From: Euonymus europaeus
Taxonomy: Eukaryota > Streptophyta > Magnoliopsida > Celastrales > Celastraceae
Assembly: GCA_963580455.1 (NCBI GenBank)
Contig: OY756962.1
Span: 16,572,001-16,636,000 of the forward strand
Reading direction: 5' to 3'
Length of the DNA: 64,000 nt
Shown: positions 1-10,786 of the stretch, piece after piece
How the letters are laid out: each line of letters starts with the position of its first letter
How positions within the stretch are numbered: the stretch's first letter is position 1
Notes under the pieces: generated by a model
The model's database searches: none
Told to the model about the DNA's origin: nothing
Seen by the model: the letters and a program-made list of their open reading frames with translations, nothing else
Translations under genes and position numbers: made by a program

Positions 1-33
1 TTTTATTGTTCTTCTATGTCAAATTTTACGAGT

Positions 34-51
34 ATAATCTTCCAAGATTAT
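34..51. repeat. 8-bp inverted repeat (dyad 2), T5-specific, representative copy
   Basis: ATAATCTT (34-41) and AAGATTAT (44-51) are perfect reverse complements with a 2-nt CC spacer. The element is present in T5 monomers, where the otherwise common HindIII site AAGCTT is replaced by AATCTT. In T4 the left arm is ATAAGCTT, leaving one mismatch. In T6 the right side is CTAGATT, which weakens it further. Dyad 2 therefore marks one monomer class. Confidence 0.85.
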
Positions 52-91
52 TTCGATTCCAAATCACCAAGTTTCTATGACAAATGGACAA

Positions 92-98
92 AACCGTT
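92..98. promoter_or_regulatory. Near-invariant AACCGTT core, possible MYB-type binding site (representative)
   Basis: The block AAACCGTTAAAAG is kept in almost every monomer, although flanking positions vary by type. CCGTTA fits the plant MYB core CNGTTR. Read on the minus strand, AACGG is the core of the mitosis-specific MSA element bound by three-repeat MYB proteins, although the full MSA consensus is not matched. Visible exceptions include CCTTTAAAAG in T2 of the 960-bp family (for example near 13530 and 21050), CTATTAAAAG near 6335 and 8734, CCGATAAAAG near 34647 and 36405, and CCATTAAAAG near 1054. Conservation is seen; protein binding is a guess. Confidence 0.35.
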
Positions 99-122
99 AA
101 AAGCCCCTCGATAGAGAGAGTT

Positions 123-150
123 GAGCAACTTCGGACCATCAAAGTTGCTC
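123..150. repeat. 9-bp inverted repeat (dyad 1), representative copy
   Basis: GAGCAACTT (123-131) and AAGTTGCTC (142-150) are perfect reverse complements separated by 10 nt. The same arms occur in nearly all T3, T4 and T5 monomers, so this hairpin-capable element recurs very many times. In T6 the left arm reads GAGATACTT (2 mismatches). In T1 the right arm reads AAGTTTCTC (1 mismatch), and in T2 it reads AAGTTTCTT or AACTTTCTT. Short dyads capable of cruciform or hairpin formation have been reported as enriched in some satellites lacking CENP-B boxes. A role here is inference. Confidence 0.9.
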
Positions 151-195
151 GGCGTACACTTTTTATTGTTATTCTATGTCAAATTTTATGAGTAT

Positions 196-201
196 AAGCT
201 T
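196..201. other. HindIII site recurring about once per monomer (representative)
   Basis: AAGCTT occurs at this phase in most T1, T2, T3, T4 and T6 monomers and is lost in T5 (AATCTT). A HindIII digest should therefore give a ladder of 160, 320 and higher multiples, the classic satellite pattern. The site has no implied biological role. Confidence 0.9.
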
Positions 202-3200
202 CCAAGATTATTTCGATTCCAAATCACCAACTTTCTATGAGAAATGGACAAAACCGTTAAAAGCTCCTCCAGAGAGAGAGTTGAGCAACTTCGAACCATT
301 AAAGTTGCTCGATGTAAACTTTTTATTGTTCTTCTATGTCAAATTTTACGAGTATAATCTTCCAAGATTATTTCGATTCCAAATCACCAACTTTCTATGA
401 CAAATGGACAAAACCGTTAAAAGCCCCTCCATAGAGAGAGTTGAGCAACTTCGGACCATCAAAGTTGCTCGGTGTACACTTTTTATTGTTATTCTATGTC
501 AAATTTTATGAGTATAAGCTTCCAAGATTATTTCGATTCCAAATCACCAACTTTCTATGAGAAATGGACAAAACCGTTAAAAGCTCCGCCACAGAGAGAG
601 TTGAGCAACTTCGAACCATTAAAGTTGCTCGAAGTAAACTTTTTATTGTTCTTCTATGTCAAATTTTACGAGTATAATCTTCCAAGATTATTTTGATTCC
701 AAATCACCAACTTTCTATGACAAATGGACAAAACCGTTAAAAGCTCCTCCACAGAGAGAGTTGAGCAACTTCGAACCATTAGAGTTGCTCGATGTAAACT
801 TTTTATTGTTCTTCTATGTTAAATTTTATGAGTATAAGCTTCCTAGATTATTTCGATTCCAAATCACCAACTTTCTATGAGAAATGGACAAAACCGTTAA
901 AAGCTCCTCCACAGAGAGAGTTGAGCAACTTCGAACCATTAAAGTTGCTCGATGTAAACTTTTTATTGTTCTTCTATGTTAAATTTTATGAGTATAAGCT
1001 TCCTAGATTATTTCGATGCCAAAAAATGAACTTTTTACAACAAATGGACAAAACCATTAAAAGCTCCTCCATAGAAATAGTTGAGCAACTTCGGACCATC
1101 AAAGTTGTTCGGTGTTTACTTTTTATTGTTCTTCCATGTAAAATTTTATGAGTATAAGCTTCCAAGATTATTTCGATTCCAAATCACCAACTTTCTATGA
1201 GAAATGGACAAAACCGTTAAAAGCTCCGCCACAGAGAGAGTTGAGCAACTTCGAACCATTAAAGTTGCTCGAAGTAAACTTTTTATTGTTCTTCTATGTC
1301 AAATTTTACGAGTATAATCTTCCAAGATTATTTTGATTCCAAATCACCAACTTTCTATGACAAATGGACAAAACCGTTAAAAGCTCCTCCACAGAGAGAG
1401 TTGAGCAACTTCGAACCATTAGAGTTGCTCGATGTAAACTTTTTATTGTTCTTCTATGTTAAATTTTATGAGTATAAGCTTCCTAGATTATTTCGATTCC
1501 AAATCACCAACTTTCAATGAGAAATGGACAAAACCGTTAAAAGCTCCTCCACAGAGAGAGTTGAGCAACTTCGAACCATTAAAGTTGCTCGAAGTAAACT
1601 TTTTATTGTTCTTCTATGTCAAATTTTACGAGTATAATCTTCCAAGATTATTTTGATTCCAAATCACCAACTTTCTATGACAAATGGACAAAACCGTTAA
1701 AAGCTCCTCCACAGAGAGAGTTGAGCAACTTCGAACCATTAGAGTTGCTCGATGTAAACTTTTTATTGTTCTTCTATGTTAAATTTTATGAGTATAAGCT
1801 TCCTAGATTATTTCGATTCCAAATCACCAACTTTCAATGAGAAATGGACAAAACCGTTAAAAGCTCCTCCACAGAGAGAGTTGAGCAACTTCGAACCATT
1901 AAAGTTGCTCGAAGTAAACTTTTTATTGTTCTTCTATGTCAAATTTTACGAGTATAATCTTCCAAGATTATTTTGATTCCAAATCACCAACTTTCTATGA
2001 CAAATGGACAAAACCGTTAAAAGCCCCTCGATAGAGAGAGTGGAGCAACTTCGAACCATTAGAGTTGCTCGATGTAAACTTTTTATTGTTCTTCTATGTT
2101 AAATTTTATGAGTATAAGCTTCCAAGATTATTTCGATTCCAAATCACCAACTTTCTATGAGAAATGGACAAAACCGTTAAAAGCTCCTCCACAGAGAGAG
2201 TTGAGCAACTTCGAACCATTAAAGTTGCTCGATGTAAACTTTTTATTGTTCTTCTATGTCAAATTTTACGAGTATAATCTTCCAAGATTATTTTGATTCC
2301 AAATCACCAACTTTCTATGACAAATGGACAAAACCGTTAAAAGCTCCTCCACAGAGAGAGTTGAGCAACTTCGAACCATTAGAGTTGCTCGATGTAAACT
2401 TTTTATTGTTCTTCTATGTTAAATTTTATGAGTATAAGCTTCCTAGATTATTTCGATTCCAAATCACCAACTTTCAATGAGAAATGGACAAAACCGTTAA
2501 AAGCTCCTCCACAGAGAGAGTTGAGCAACTTCGAACCATTAAAGTTGCTCGAAGTAAACTTTTTATTGTTCTTCTATGTCAAATTTTACGAGTATAATCT
2601 TCCAAGATTATTTTGATTCCAAATCACCAACTTTCTATGACAAATGGACAAAACCGTTAAAAGCCCCTCGATAGAGAGAGTTGAGCAACTTCGAACCATT
2701 AGAGTTGCTCGATGTAAACTTTTTATTGTTCTTCTATGTTAAATTTTATGAGTATAAGCTTCCAAGATTATTTCGATTCCAAATCACCAACTTTCTATGA
2801 GAAATGGACAAAACCGTTAAAAGCTCCTCCACAGAGAGAGTTGAGCAACTTCGAACCATTAAAGTTGCTCGATGTAAACTTTTTATTGTTCTTCTATGTC
2901 AAATTTTACGAGTATAATCTTCCAAGATTATTTTGATTCCAAATCACCAACTTTCTATGACAAATGGACAAAACCGTTAAAAGCTCCTCCACAGAGAGAG
3001 TTGAGCAACTTCGAACCATCAAAGTTGTTCGGTGTTTACTTTTTATTGTTCTTCCATGTAAAATTTTATGAGTATAAGCTTCCAAGATTATTTCGATTCC
3101 AAATCACCAACTTTCTATGAGAAATGGACAAAACCGTTAAAAGCTCCGCCACAGAGGGAGTTGAGCAACTTCGAACCATTAAAGTTGCTCGAAGTAAACT

Positions 3201-5168
3201 TTTTATTGTTCTTCTATGTCAAATTTTACGAGTATAATCTTCCAAGATTATTTTGATTCCAAATCACCAACTTTCTATGACAAATGGACAAAACCGTTAA
3301 AAGCTCCTCCACAGAGAGAGTTGAGCAACTTCGAACCATTAGAGTTGCTCGATGTAAACTTTTTATTGTTCTTCTATGTTAAATTTTATGAGTATAAGCT
3401 TCCTAGATTATTTCGATTCCAAATCACCAACTTTCAATGAGAAATGGACAAAACCGTTAAAAGCTCCTCCACAGAGAGAGTTGAGCAACTTCGAACCATT
3501 AAAGTTGCTCGAAGTAAACTTTTTATTGTTCTTCTATGTCAAATTTTACGAGTATAATCTTCCAAGATTATTTTGATTCCAAATCACCAACTTTCTATGA
3601 CAAATGGACAAAACCGTTAAAAGCCCCTCGATAGAGAGAGTTGAGCAACTTCGAACCATTAGAGTTGCTCGATGTAAACTTTTTATTGTTCTTCTATGTT
3701 AAATTTTATGAGTATAAGCTTCCAAGATTATTTCGATTCCAAATCACCAACTTTCTATGAGAAATGGACAAAACCGTTAAAAGCTCCTCCACAGAGAGAG
3801 TTGAGCAACTTCGAACCATTAAAGTTGCTCGATGTAAACTTTTTATTGTTCTTCTATGTCAAATTTTACGAGTATAATCTTCCAAGATTATTTTGATTCC
3901 AAATCACCAACTTTCTATGACAAATGGACAAAACCGTTAAAAGCTCCTCCACAGAGAGAGTTGAGCAACTTCGAACCATTAGAGTTGCTCGATGTAAACT
4001 TTTTATTGTTCTTCTATGTTAAATTTTATGAGTATAAGCTTCCTAGATTATTTCGATTCCAAATCACCAACTTTCAATGAGAAATGGACAAAACCGTTAA
4101 AAGCTCCTCCACAGAGAGAGTTGAGCAACTTCGAACCATTAAAGTTGCTCGAAGTAAACTTTTTATTGTTCTTCTATGTCAAATTTTACGAGTATAATCT
4201 TCCAAGATTATTTTGATTCCAAATCACCAACTTTCTATGACAAATGGACAAAACCGTTAAAAGCCCCTCGATAGAGAGAGTTGAGCAACTTCGAACCATT
4301 AGAGTTGCTCGATGTAAACTTTTTATTGTTCTTCTATGTTAAATTTTATGAGTATAAGCTTCCAAGATTATTTCGATTCCAAATCACCAACTTTCTATGA
4401 GAAATGGACAAAACCGTTAAAAGCTCCTCCACAGAGAGAGTTGAGCAACTTCGAACCATTAAAGTTGCTCGATGTAAACTTTTTATTGTTCTTCTATGTC
4501 AAATTTTACGAGTATAATCTTCCAAGATTATTTTGATTCCAAATCACCAACTTTCTATGACAAATGGACAAAACCGTTAAAAGCTCCTCCACAGAGAGAG
4601 TTGAGCAACTTCGAACCATTAGAGTTGCTCGATGTAAACTTTTTATTGTTCTTCTATGTTAAATTTTATGAGTATAAGCTTCCTAGATTATTTCGATTCC
4701 AAATCACCAACTTTCAATGAGAAATGGACAAAACCGTTAAAAGCTCCTCCACAGAGAGAGTTGAGCAACTTCGAACCATTAAAGTTGCTCGAAGTAAACT
4801 TTTTATTGTTCTTCTATGTCAAATTTTACGAGTATAATCTTCCAAGATTATTTTGATTCCAAATCACCAACTTTCTATGACAAATGGACAAAACCGTTAA
4901 AAGCCCCTCGATAGAGAGAGTTGAGCAACTTCGAACCATTAGAGTTGCTCGATGTAAACTTTTTATTGTTCTTCTATGTTAAATTTTATGAGTATAAGCT
5001 TCCAAGATTATTTCGATTCCAAATCACCAACTTTCTATGAGAAATGGACAAAACCGTTAAAAGCTCCTCCACAGAGAGAGTTGAGCAACTTCGAACCATT
5101 AAAGTTGCTCGATGTAAACTTTTTATTGTTCTTCTATGTCAAATTTTACGAGTATAATCTTCCAAGAT

Positions 5169-5988
5169 TATTTCGATTCCAAAAAATGAACTTTTTATGA
5201 CAAATGGACAAAACCGTTAAAAGCTCCTCCATAGAAAGAGTTGAGATACTTCGGACCATCAAAGATGCTCAGTGCACACTTTTTATTGTTCTTCTATGTC
5301 AAATTTTACGAGTATAAGCTTCCAAGATTATTTCGATGCCAAAACACCAACTTTTTATCACAAATAGACAAAACCGTTAAAAGCATTTCCATAGAGAGAG
5401 TTGAGCAACTTCGGACCAACAAAGTGTCTCGGGGTACACTTTTTTATTGTTCTTCCATGTCAAATTTTACGAGTATAAGCTTTGAAGATTATTTTGATGC
5501 CAAAACAACAACTTTTTATCGCAAATTGACAAAACCGTTAAAAGCTCCTCCATAGAGAGAGTTGAGCAACTTCGGACCAACAAAGTTTCTTGGGATGCAC
5601 TTTTTATTGTTCTTCTATGTCAAATTTTACGAGTATAAGCTTCCTTGATTATTTCGATGCCAAAAAACGAACTTTTAACGATAAATGGACAAAACCGTTA
5701 AAAGCCCCTCCATAGAGAGAGTTGAGCAACTTCGGACCATCAAAGTTGCTCGGTTTACACTTTTTATTGTTATTCTATGTCAAATTTTATGAGTATAAGG
5801 TTCCAAGATTATTTCGATTCCAAATCAACAACTTTCTATGAGAAATGGACAAAACCGTTAAAAGCTCCGCCACAGAGAGAGTTGAGCAACTTCGAACCAT
5901 TAAATTTGCTCGAAGTAAACTTTTTATTGTTCTTCTATGTAAAATTTTACGAGTATAATCTTCCAAGATTATTCGATTCCAAATCACT
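5169..5988 (+). repeat. Transition segment, first T6-T1-T2-T3 run
   Basis: The array switches from T4/T5 dimers to the full set of types inside one monomer: it carries the T5 left half AATCTTCCAAG at about 5157-5167 and a T6 right half AAAAAATGAACTTTTTATGAC at about 5181-5201. T1 (CACAAATAGAC), T2 and T3a (CGAACTTTTAACG) follow in order. A +1 T occurs in the T-run near 5441-5447 and a -1 (ATTATTCGATT) near 5973, which restores phase. T4 and T5 monomers close the segment. Confidence 0.8.
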
Positions 5989-8387
5989 AACTTTCTATGA
6001 CAAATGGACAAAACCGTTAAAAGCCCCTCCATAGAGAGAGTTGAGCAACTTCGGACCATCAAAGTTGCTCGGCGTACACTTTTTATTGTTATTCTATGTC
6101 AAATTTTATGAGTTTAAGCTTCCAAGATTATTTCGATTCCAAATCACCAACTTTCTATGAGAAATGGACAAAACCGTTAAAAGCTCCTCCACAGAGAGAG
6201 TTGAGCAACTTCGAACCATTAAAGTTGCTCGATGTAAACTTTTTATTGTTCTTCTATGTTAAATTTTATGAGTATAAGCTTCCTAGATTATTTCGATTCC
6301 AAAAAACGAACTTTTTATGACAAATGGACAAAACTATTAAAAGCTCCTTTATAGAGAGAGTTGAGATACTTCGGACCATCAAAGTTGCTCGGTGCACACT
6401 TTTTATTGTTCTTCTATGTCAAATTTTACGAGTATAAGCTTCAATGATTATTTCGATGCCAAAACACCAACTTTTTATCACAAATAGACAAAACCGTTAA
6501 AAGCATTTCCATAGAGAGAGTTGAGCAACTTCGGACCAACAAAATTTCTCGGGGTACACTTTTTATTGTTCTTCCATGTCAAATTTTACAAGTATAAGCT
6601 TTCAAGATTATTTCGATGCAAAAACAACAACTTTTTATTACAAATGGACAAAACCGTTAAAAGCTCCTCCATAGAGATAGTTGAGCAACTTCGGACCAAC
6701 AAAGTTTCTTGGGATGCACTTTTTATTGTTCTTCTATGTCAAATTTTATGAGTATAAGCTTCCTAGGTTATTTCGATGTTAAAACACCATCTTTCTTTGA
6801 CAAATGGACAAAACCGTTAAAAGCCCCTCCATAGAGAGAGTTAAGCAACTTCGGACCATCAAAGTTGCTCGGTGTACACTTTTTATTGTTATTCTATGTC
6901 AAATTTTATGAGTATAAGCTTCCAAGATTATTTCGATTCCAAATCACCAACTTTCTATGAGAAATGGACAAAACCGTTAAAAGCTCCGCCACAGAGAGAG
7001 TTGAGCAACTTCGAACCATTAAAGTTGCCCGAAGTAAACTTTTTATTGTTCTTCTATGTCAAATTTTATGAGTATAATCTTCCAAGATTATTTCGATTCC
7101 AAATCACTAACTTTCTATGACAAATGGACAAAACCGTTAAAAGCCCCTCGACAGAGAGAGTTGAGCAACTTCGAACCATTAAAGTTGGTCGATGTAAACT
7201 TTTTATTGTTCTTCTATGTTAAATTTTACGAGTATAATCTTCCAAGATTATTTCGATTCCAAATCACCAAGTTTCTATGACAAATGGACAAAACCGTTAA
7301 AAGCCCCTCGATAGAGAGAGTTGAGCAACTTCGGACCATCAAAGTTGCTCGGCGTACACTTTTTATTGTTATTCTATGTCAAATTTTATGAGTATAAGCT
7401 TCCAAGATTATTTCGATTCCAAATCACGAACTTTCTATGAGAAATGGACAAAACCGTTAAAAGCTCCTCCACAGAGAGAGTTGAGCAACTTCGAACCATT
7501 AAAGTTGCTCGATGTAAACTTTTTATTGTTCTTCTATGTTAAATTTTATGAGTATAAGCTTCCTAGATTATTTCGATTCCAAAAAATGAACTTTTTATGA
7601 CAAATGGACAAAACCGTTAAAAGCTCCTCCATAGAAAGAGTTGAGATACTTCGGACCATCAAAGTTGCTCGGTGCACACTTTTTATTGTTCTTCTATGAA
7701 AATTTTACGAGTATAAGCTTCAAAGATTATTTCGATGCCAAAACACCAACTTTTTATCACAAATAGAGAAAACCGTTGAAAGCATTTCCATAGAGAGAGT
7801 TGAGCAACTTCAGACCAACAAAGTTTCTCGGGGTACACTTTTTATTGTTCTTCCATGTCAAATTTTACGAGTATAAGCTTTCAAGATTATTTCGATGCCA
7901 AAATAACAACTTTTTATCACAAATGGACAAAACCGTTAAAAGCTCCACCATAGAGAGAGTTGAGCAACTTCGGACCAACAAAGTTTCTTGGGATGCACTT
8001 TTTATTGTTCTTCTATGTCAAATTTTACGAGTATAAGCTTGCTAGATTATTTCGATGCCAAAAAACAAACTTTTAACGATAAATGGACAAAACCGTTAAA
8101 AGCCCCTCCATAGAGAGAGTTGAGCAACTTCGGACCATCAAAGTTGCTCGGTGTACACTTTTTATTGTTATTCTATGTCAAATTTTATGAGTATAAGCTT
8201 CCAAGATTATTTCGATTCCAAATCACCAACTTTCTATGAGAAATGGACAAAACCGTTAAAAGCTCCGCCACAGAGAGAGTTGAGCAACTTCGAACCATTA
8301 AAGTTGCTCGATGTAAACTTTTTATTGTTCTTCTATGTCAAATTTTACGAGTATAATCTTCCAAGATTATTTCGATTCCAAATCACC
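5989..8387 (+). repeat. 15-mer higher-order unit, copy 1 (2,399 bp)
   Basis: This fifteen-monomer unit is followed directly by an identical copy at 8388. Reading line by line at offset 2,399 I found no difference from 5989/8388 up to 8512/10911. Shared rare alleles include GTTTAAGC (6114), CTATTAAAAG (6335), CAATGATT (6443), AAATTTCTC (6542), GATAGTTG (6678), TTGCCCGAAG (7026), TTGGTCG (7186), the 1-bp deletion CTATGAAAATTTT (7694), AATAGAGAAAACCGTTGAAAG (7765-7780) and CTCCACCAT (7944). The unit mixes all types T1-T6. Confidence 0.93.
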
Positions 8388-10786
8388 AACTTTCTATGAC
8401 AAATGGACAAAACCGTTAAAAGCCCCTCCATAGAGAGAGTTGAGCAACTTCGGACCATCAAAGTTGCTCGGCGTACACTTTTTATTGTTATTCTATGTCA
8501 AATTTTATGAGTTTAAGCTTCCAAGATTATTTCGATTCCAAATCACCAACTTTCTATGAGAAATGGACAAAACCGTTAAAAGCTCCTCCACAGAGAGAGT
8601 TGAGCAACTTCGAACCATTAAAGTTGCTCGATGTAAACTTTTTATTGTTCTTCTATGTTAAATTTTATGAGTATAAGCTTCCTAGATTATTTCGATTCCA
8701 AAAAACGAACTTTTTATGACAAATGGACAAAACTATTAAAAGCTCCTTTATAGAGAGAGTTGAGATACTTCGGACCATCAAAGTTGCTCGGTGCACACTT
8801 TTTATTGTTCTTCTATGTCAAATTTTACGAGTATAAGCTTCAATGATTATTTCGATGCCAAAACACCAACTTTTTATCACAAATAGACAAAACCGTTAAA
8901 AGCATTTCCATAGAGAGAGTTGAGCAACTTCGGACCAACAAAATTTCTCGGGGTACACTTTTTATTGTTCTTCCATGTCAAATTTTACAAGTATAAGCTT
9001 TCAAGATTATTTCGATGCAAAAACAACAACTTTTTATTACAAATGGACAAAACCGTTAAAAGCTCCTCCATAGAGATAGTTGAGCAACTTCGGACCAACA
9101 AAGTTTCTTGGGATGCACTTTTTATTGTTCTTCTATGTCAAATTTTATGAGTATAAGCTTCCTAGGTTATTTCGATGTTAAAACACCATCTTTCTTTGAC
9201 AAATGGACAAAACCGTTAAAAGCCCCTCCATAGAGAGAGTTAAGCAACTTCGGACCATCAAAGTTGCTCGGTGTACACTTTTTATTGTTATTCTATGTCA
9301 AATTTTATGAGTATAAGCTTCCAAGATTATTTCGATTCCAAATCACCAACTTTCTATGAGAAATGGACAAAACCGTTAAAAGCTCCGCCACAGAGAGAGT
9401 TGAGCAACTTCGAACCATTAAAGTTGCCCGAAGTAAACTTTTTATTGTTCTTCTATGTCAAATTTTATGAGTATAATCTTCCAAGATTATTTCGATTCCA
9501 AATCACTAACTTTCTATGACAAATGGACAAAACCGTTAAAAGCCCCTCGACAGAGAGAGTTGAGCAACTTCGAACCATTAAAGTTGGTCGATGTAAACTT
9601 TTTATTGTTCTTCTATGTTAAATTTTACGAGTATAATCTTCCAAGATTATTTCGATTCCAAATCACCAAGTTTCTATGACAAATGGACAAAACCGTTAAA
9701 AGCCCCTCGATAGAGAGAGTTGAGCAACTTCGGACCATCAAAGTTGCTCGGCGTACACTTTTTATTGTTATTCTATGTCAAATTTTATGAGTATAAGCTT
9801 CCAAGATTATTTCGATTCCAAATCACGAACTTTCTATGAGAAATGGACAAAACCGTTAAAAGCTCCTCCACAGAGAGAGTTGAGCAACTTCGAACCATTA
9901 AAGTTGCTCGATGTAAACTTTTTATTGTTCTTCTATGTTAAATTTTATGAGTATAAGCTTCCTAGATTATTTCGATTCCAAAAAATGAACTTTTTATGAC
10001 AAATGGACAAAACCGTTAAAAGCTCCTCCATAGAAAGAGTTGAGATACTTCGGACCATCAAAGTTGCTCGGTGCACACTTTTTATTGTTCTTCTATGAAA
10101 ATTTTACGAGTATAAGCTTCAAAGATTATTTCGATGCCAAAACACCAACTTTTTATCACAAATAGAGAAAACCGTTGAAAGCATTTCCATAGAGAGAGTT
10201 GAGCAACTTCAGACCAACAAAGTTTCTCGGGGTACACTTTTTATTGTTCTTCCATGTCAAATTTTACGAGTATAAGCTTTCAAGATTATTTCGATGCCAA
10301 AATAACAACTTTTTATCACAAATGGACAAAACCGTTAAAAGCTCCACCATAGAGAGAGTTGAGCAACTTCGGACCAACAAAGTTTCTTGGGATGCACTTT
10401 TTATTGTTCTTCTATGTCAAATTTTACGAGTATAAGCTTGCTAGATTATTTCGATGCCAAAAAACAAACTTTTAACGATAAATGGACAAAACCGTTAAAA
10501 GCCCCTCCATAGAGAGAGTTGAGCAACTTCGGACCATCAAAGTTGCTCGGTGTACACTTTTTATTGTTATTCTATGTCAAATTTTATGAGTATAAGCTTC
10601 CAAGATTATTTCGATTCCAAATCACCAACTTTCTATGAGAAATGGACAAAACCGTTAAAAGCTCCGCCACAGAGAGAGTTGAGCAACTTCGAACCATTAA
10701 AGTTGCTCGATGTAAACTTTTTATTGTTCTTCTATGTCAAATTTTACGAGTATAATCTTCCAAGATTATTTCGATTCCAAATCACC
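8388..10786 (+). repeat. 15-mer higher-order unit, copy 2 (2,399 bp)
   Basis: This copy matches the unit at 5989-8387, including all its rare alleles and the 1-bp deletion (near 10093). Identity continues into the next unit until base 10912, where A replaces the T of 8513. Beyond that point monomers resemble the start of a third copy but diverge, for example CTCCCCCACAG near 10985. An exact match over about 2.5 kb indicates a very recent duplication or gene conversion, or an assembly duplication. Confidence 0.93.

Larger units (their letters stand above)
1..160 (+). repeat. Reference monomer used for internal numbering
   Basis: This monomer sets the phase used in all entries. From left to right it holds TTTTTATTGTT at the boundary with its neighbour, then CTATGTCAAATTTTA, the HindIII-site region (here AATCTT, T5 allele), TTATTTCGATTCC, AAATCACCAA, the invariant block GGACAAAACCGTTAAAAG, a purine-rich stretch ATAGAGAGAGTTGAG, and the 9-bp inverted repeat that ends at base 150. 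The last ten bases (150s) and the first twenty are the most variable, and they distinguish the monomer types. Confidence 0.9.
1..5168 (+). repeat. Block A: homogeneous T4/T5-like dimers and tetramers
   Basis: This block is built almost only from T4- and T5-like monomers with right end GATGTAAAC or GAAGTAAAC. A perfect 320-bp dimer runs twice at about 1321-1640 and 1641-1960. A 640-bp tetramer, marked by the CCCCTCG monomer, recurs at 2021, 2661, 3621, 4261 and 4901. The 960-bp gap between 2661 and 3621 reflects two extra monomers carrying the GTTGTTCGGTGTTTAC / CTTCCATGTA variant, also present near 1100. Private alleles here are TTTTGATTCC (C-to-T) and CTTTCAATGAG. T1, T2 and T3 are absent; one T6-like monomer with AAAAAATGAACTTTTTACAAC lies near 1020. 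Confidence 0.85.

Noticed and set aside
123..150. CENP-B box (nTTCGnnnnAnnCGGGn)
   Set aside because: CTTCGGACCATCAAAG fits the left half (TTCG and the A) but lacks CGGG at the required position; the CGGGG of T1 lies too far to the right. No better match on either strand.
5787..6062. Minus-strand 91-codon frame
   Set aside because: It exists only because of the 1-bp deletion near 5973 within ordinary monomers, and is satellite read backwards.
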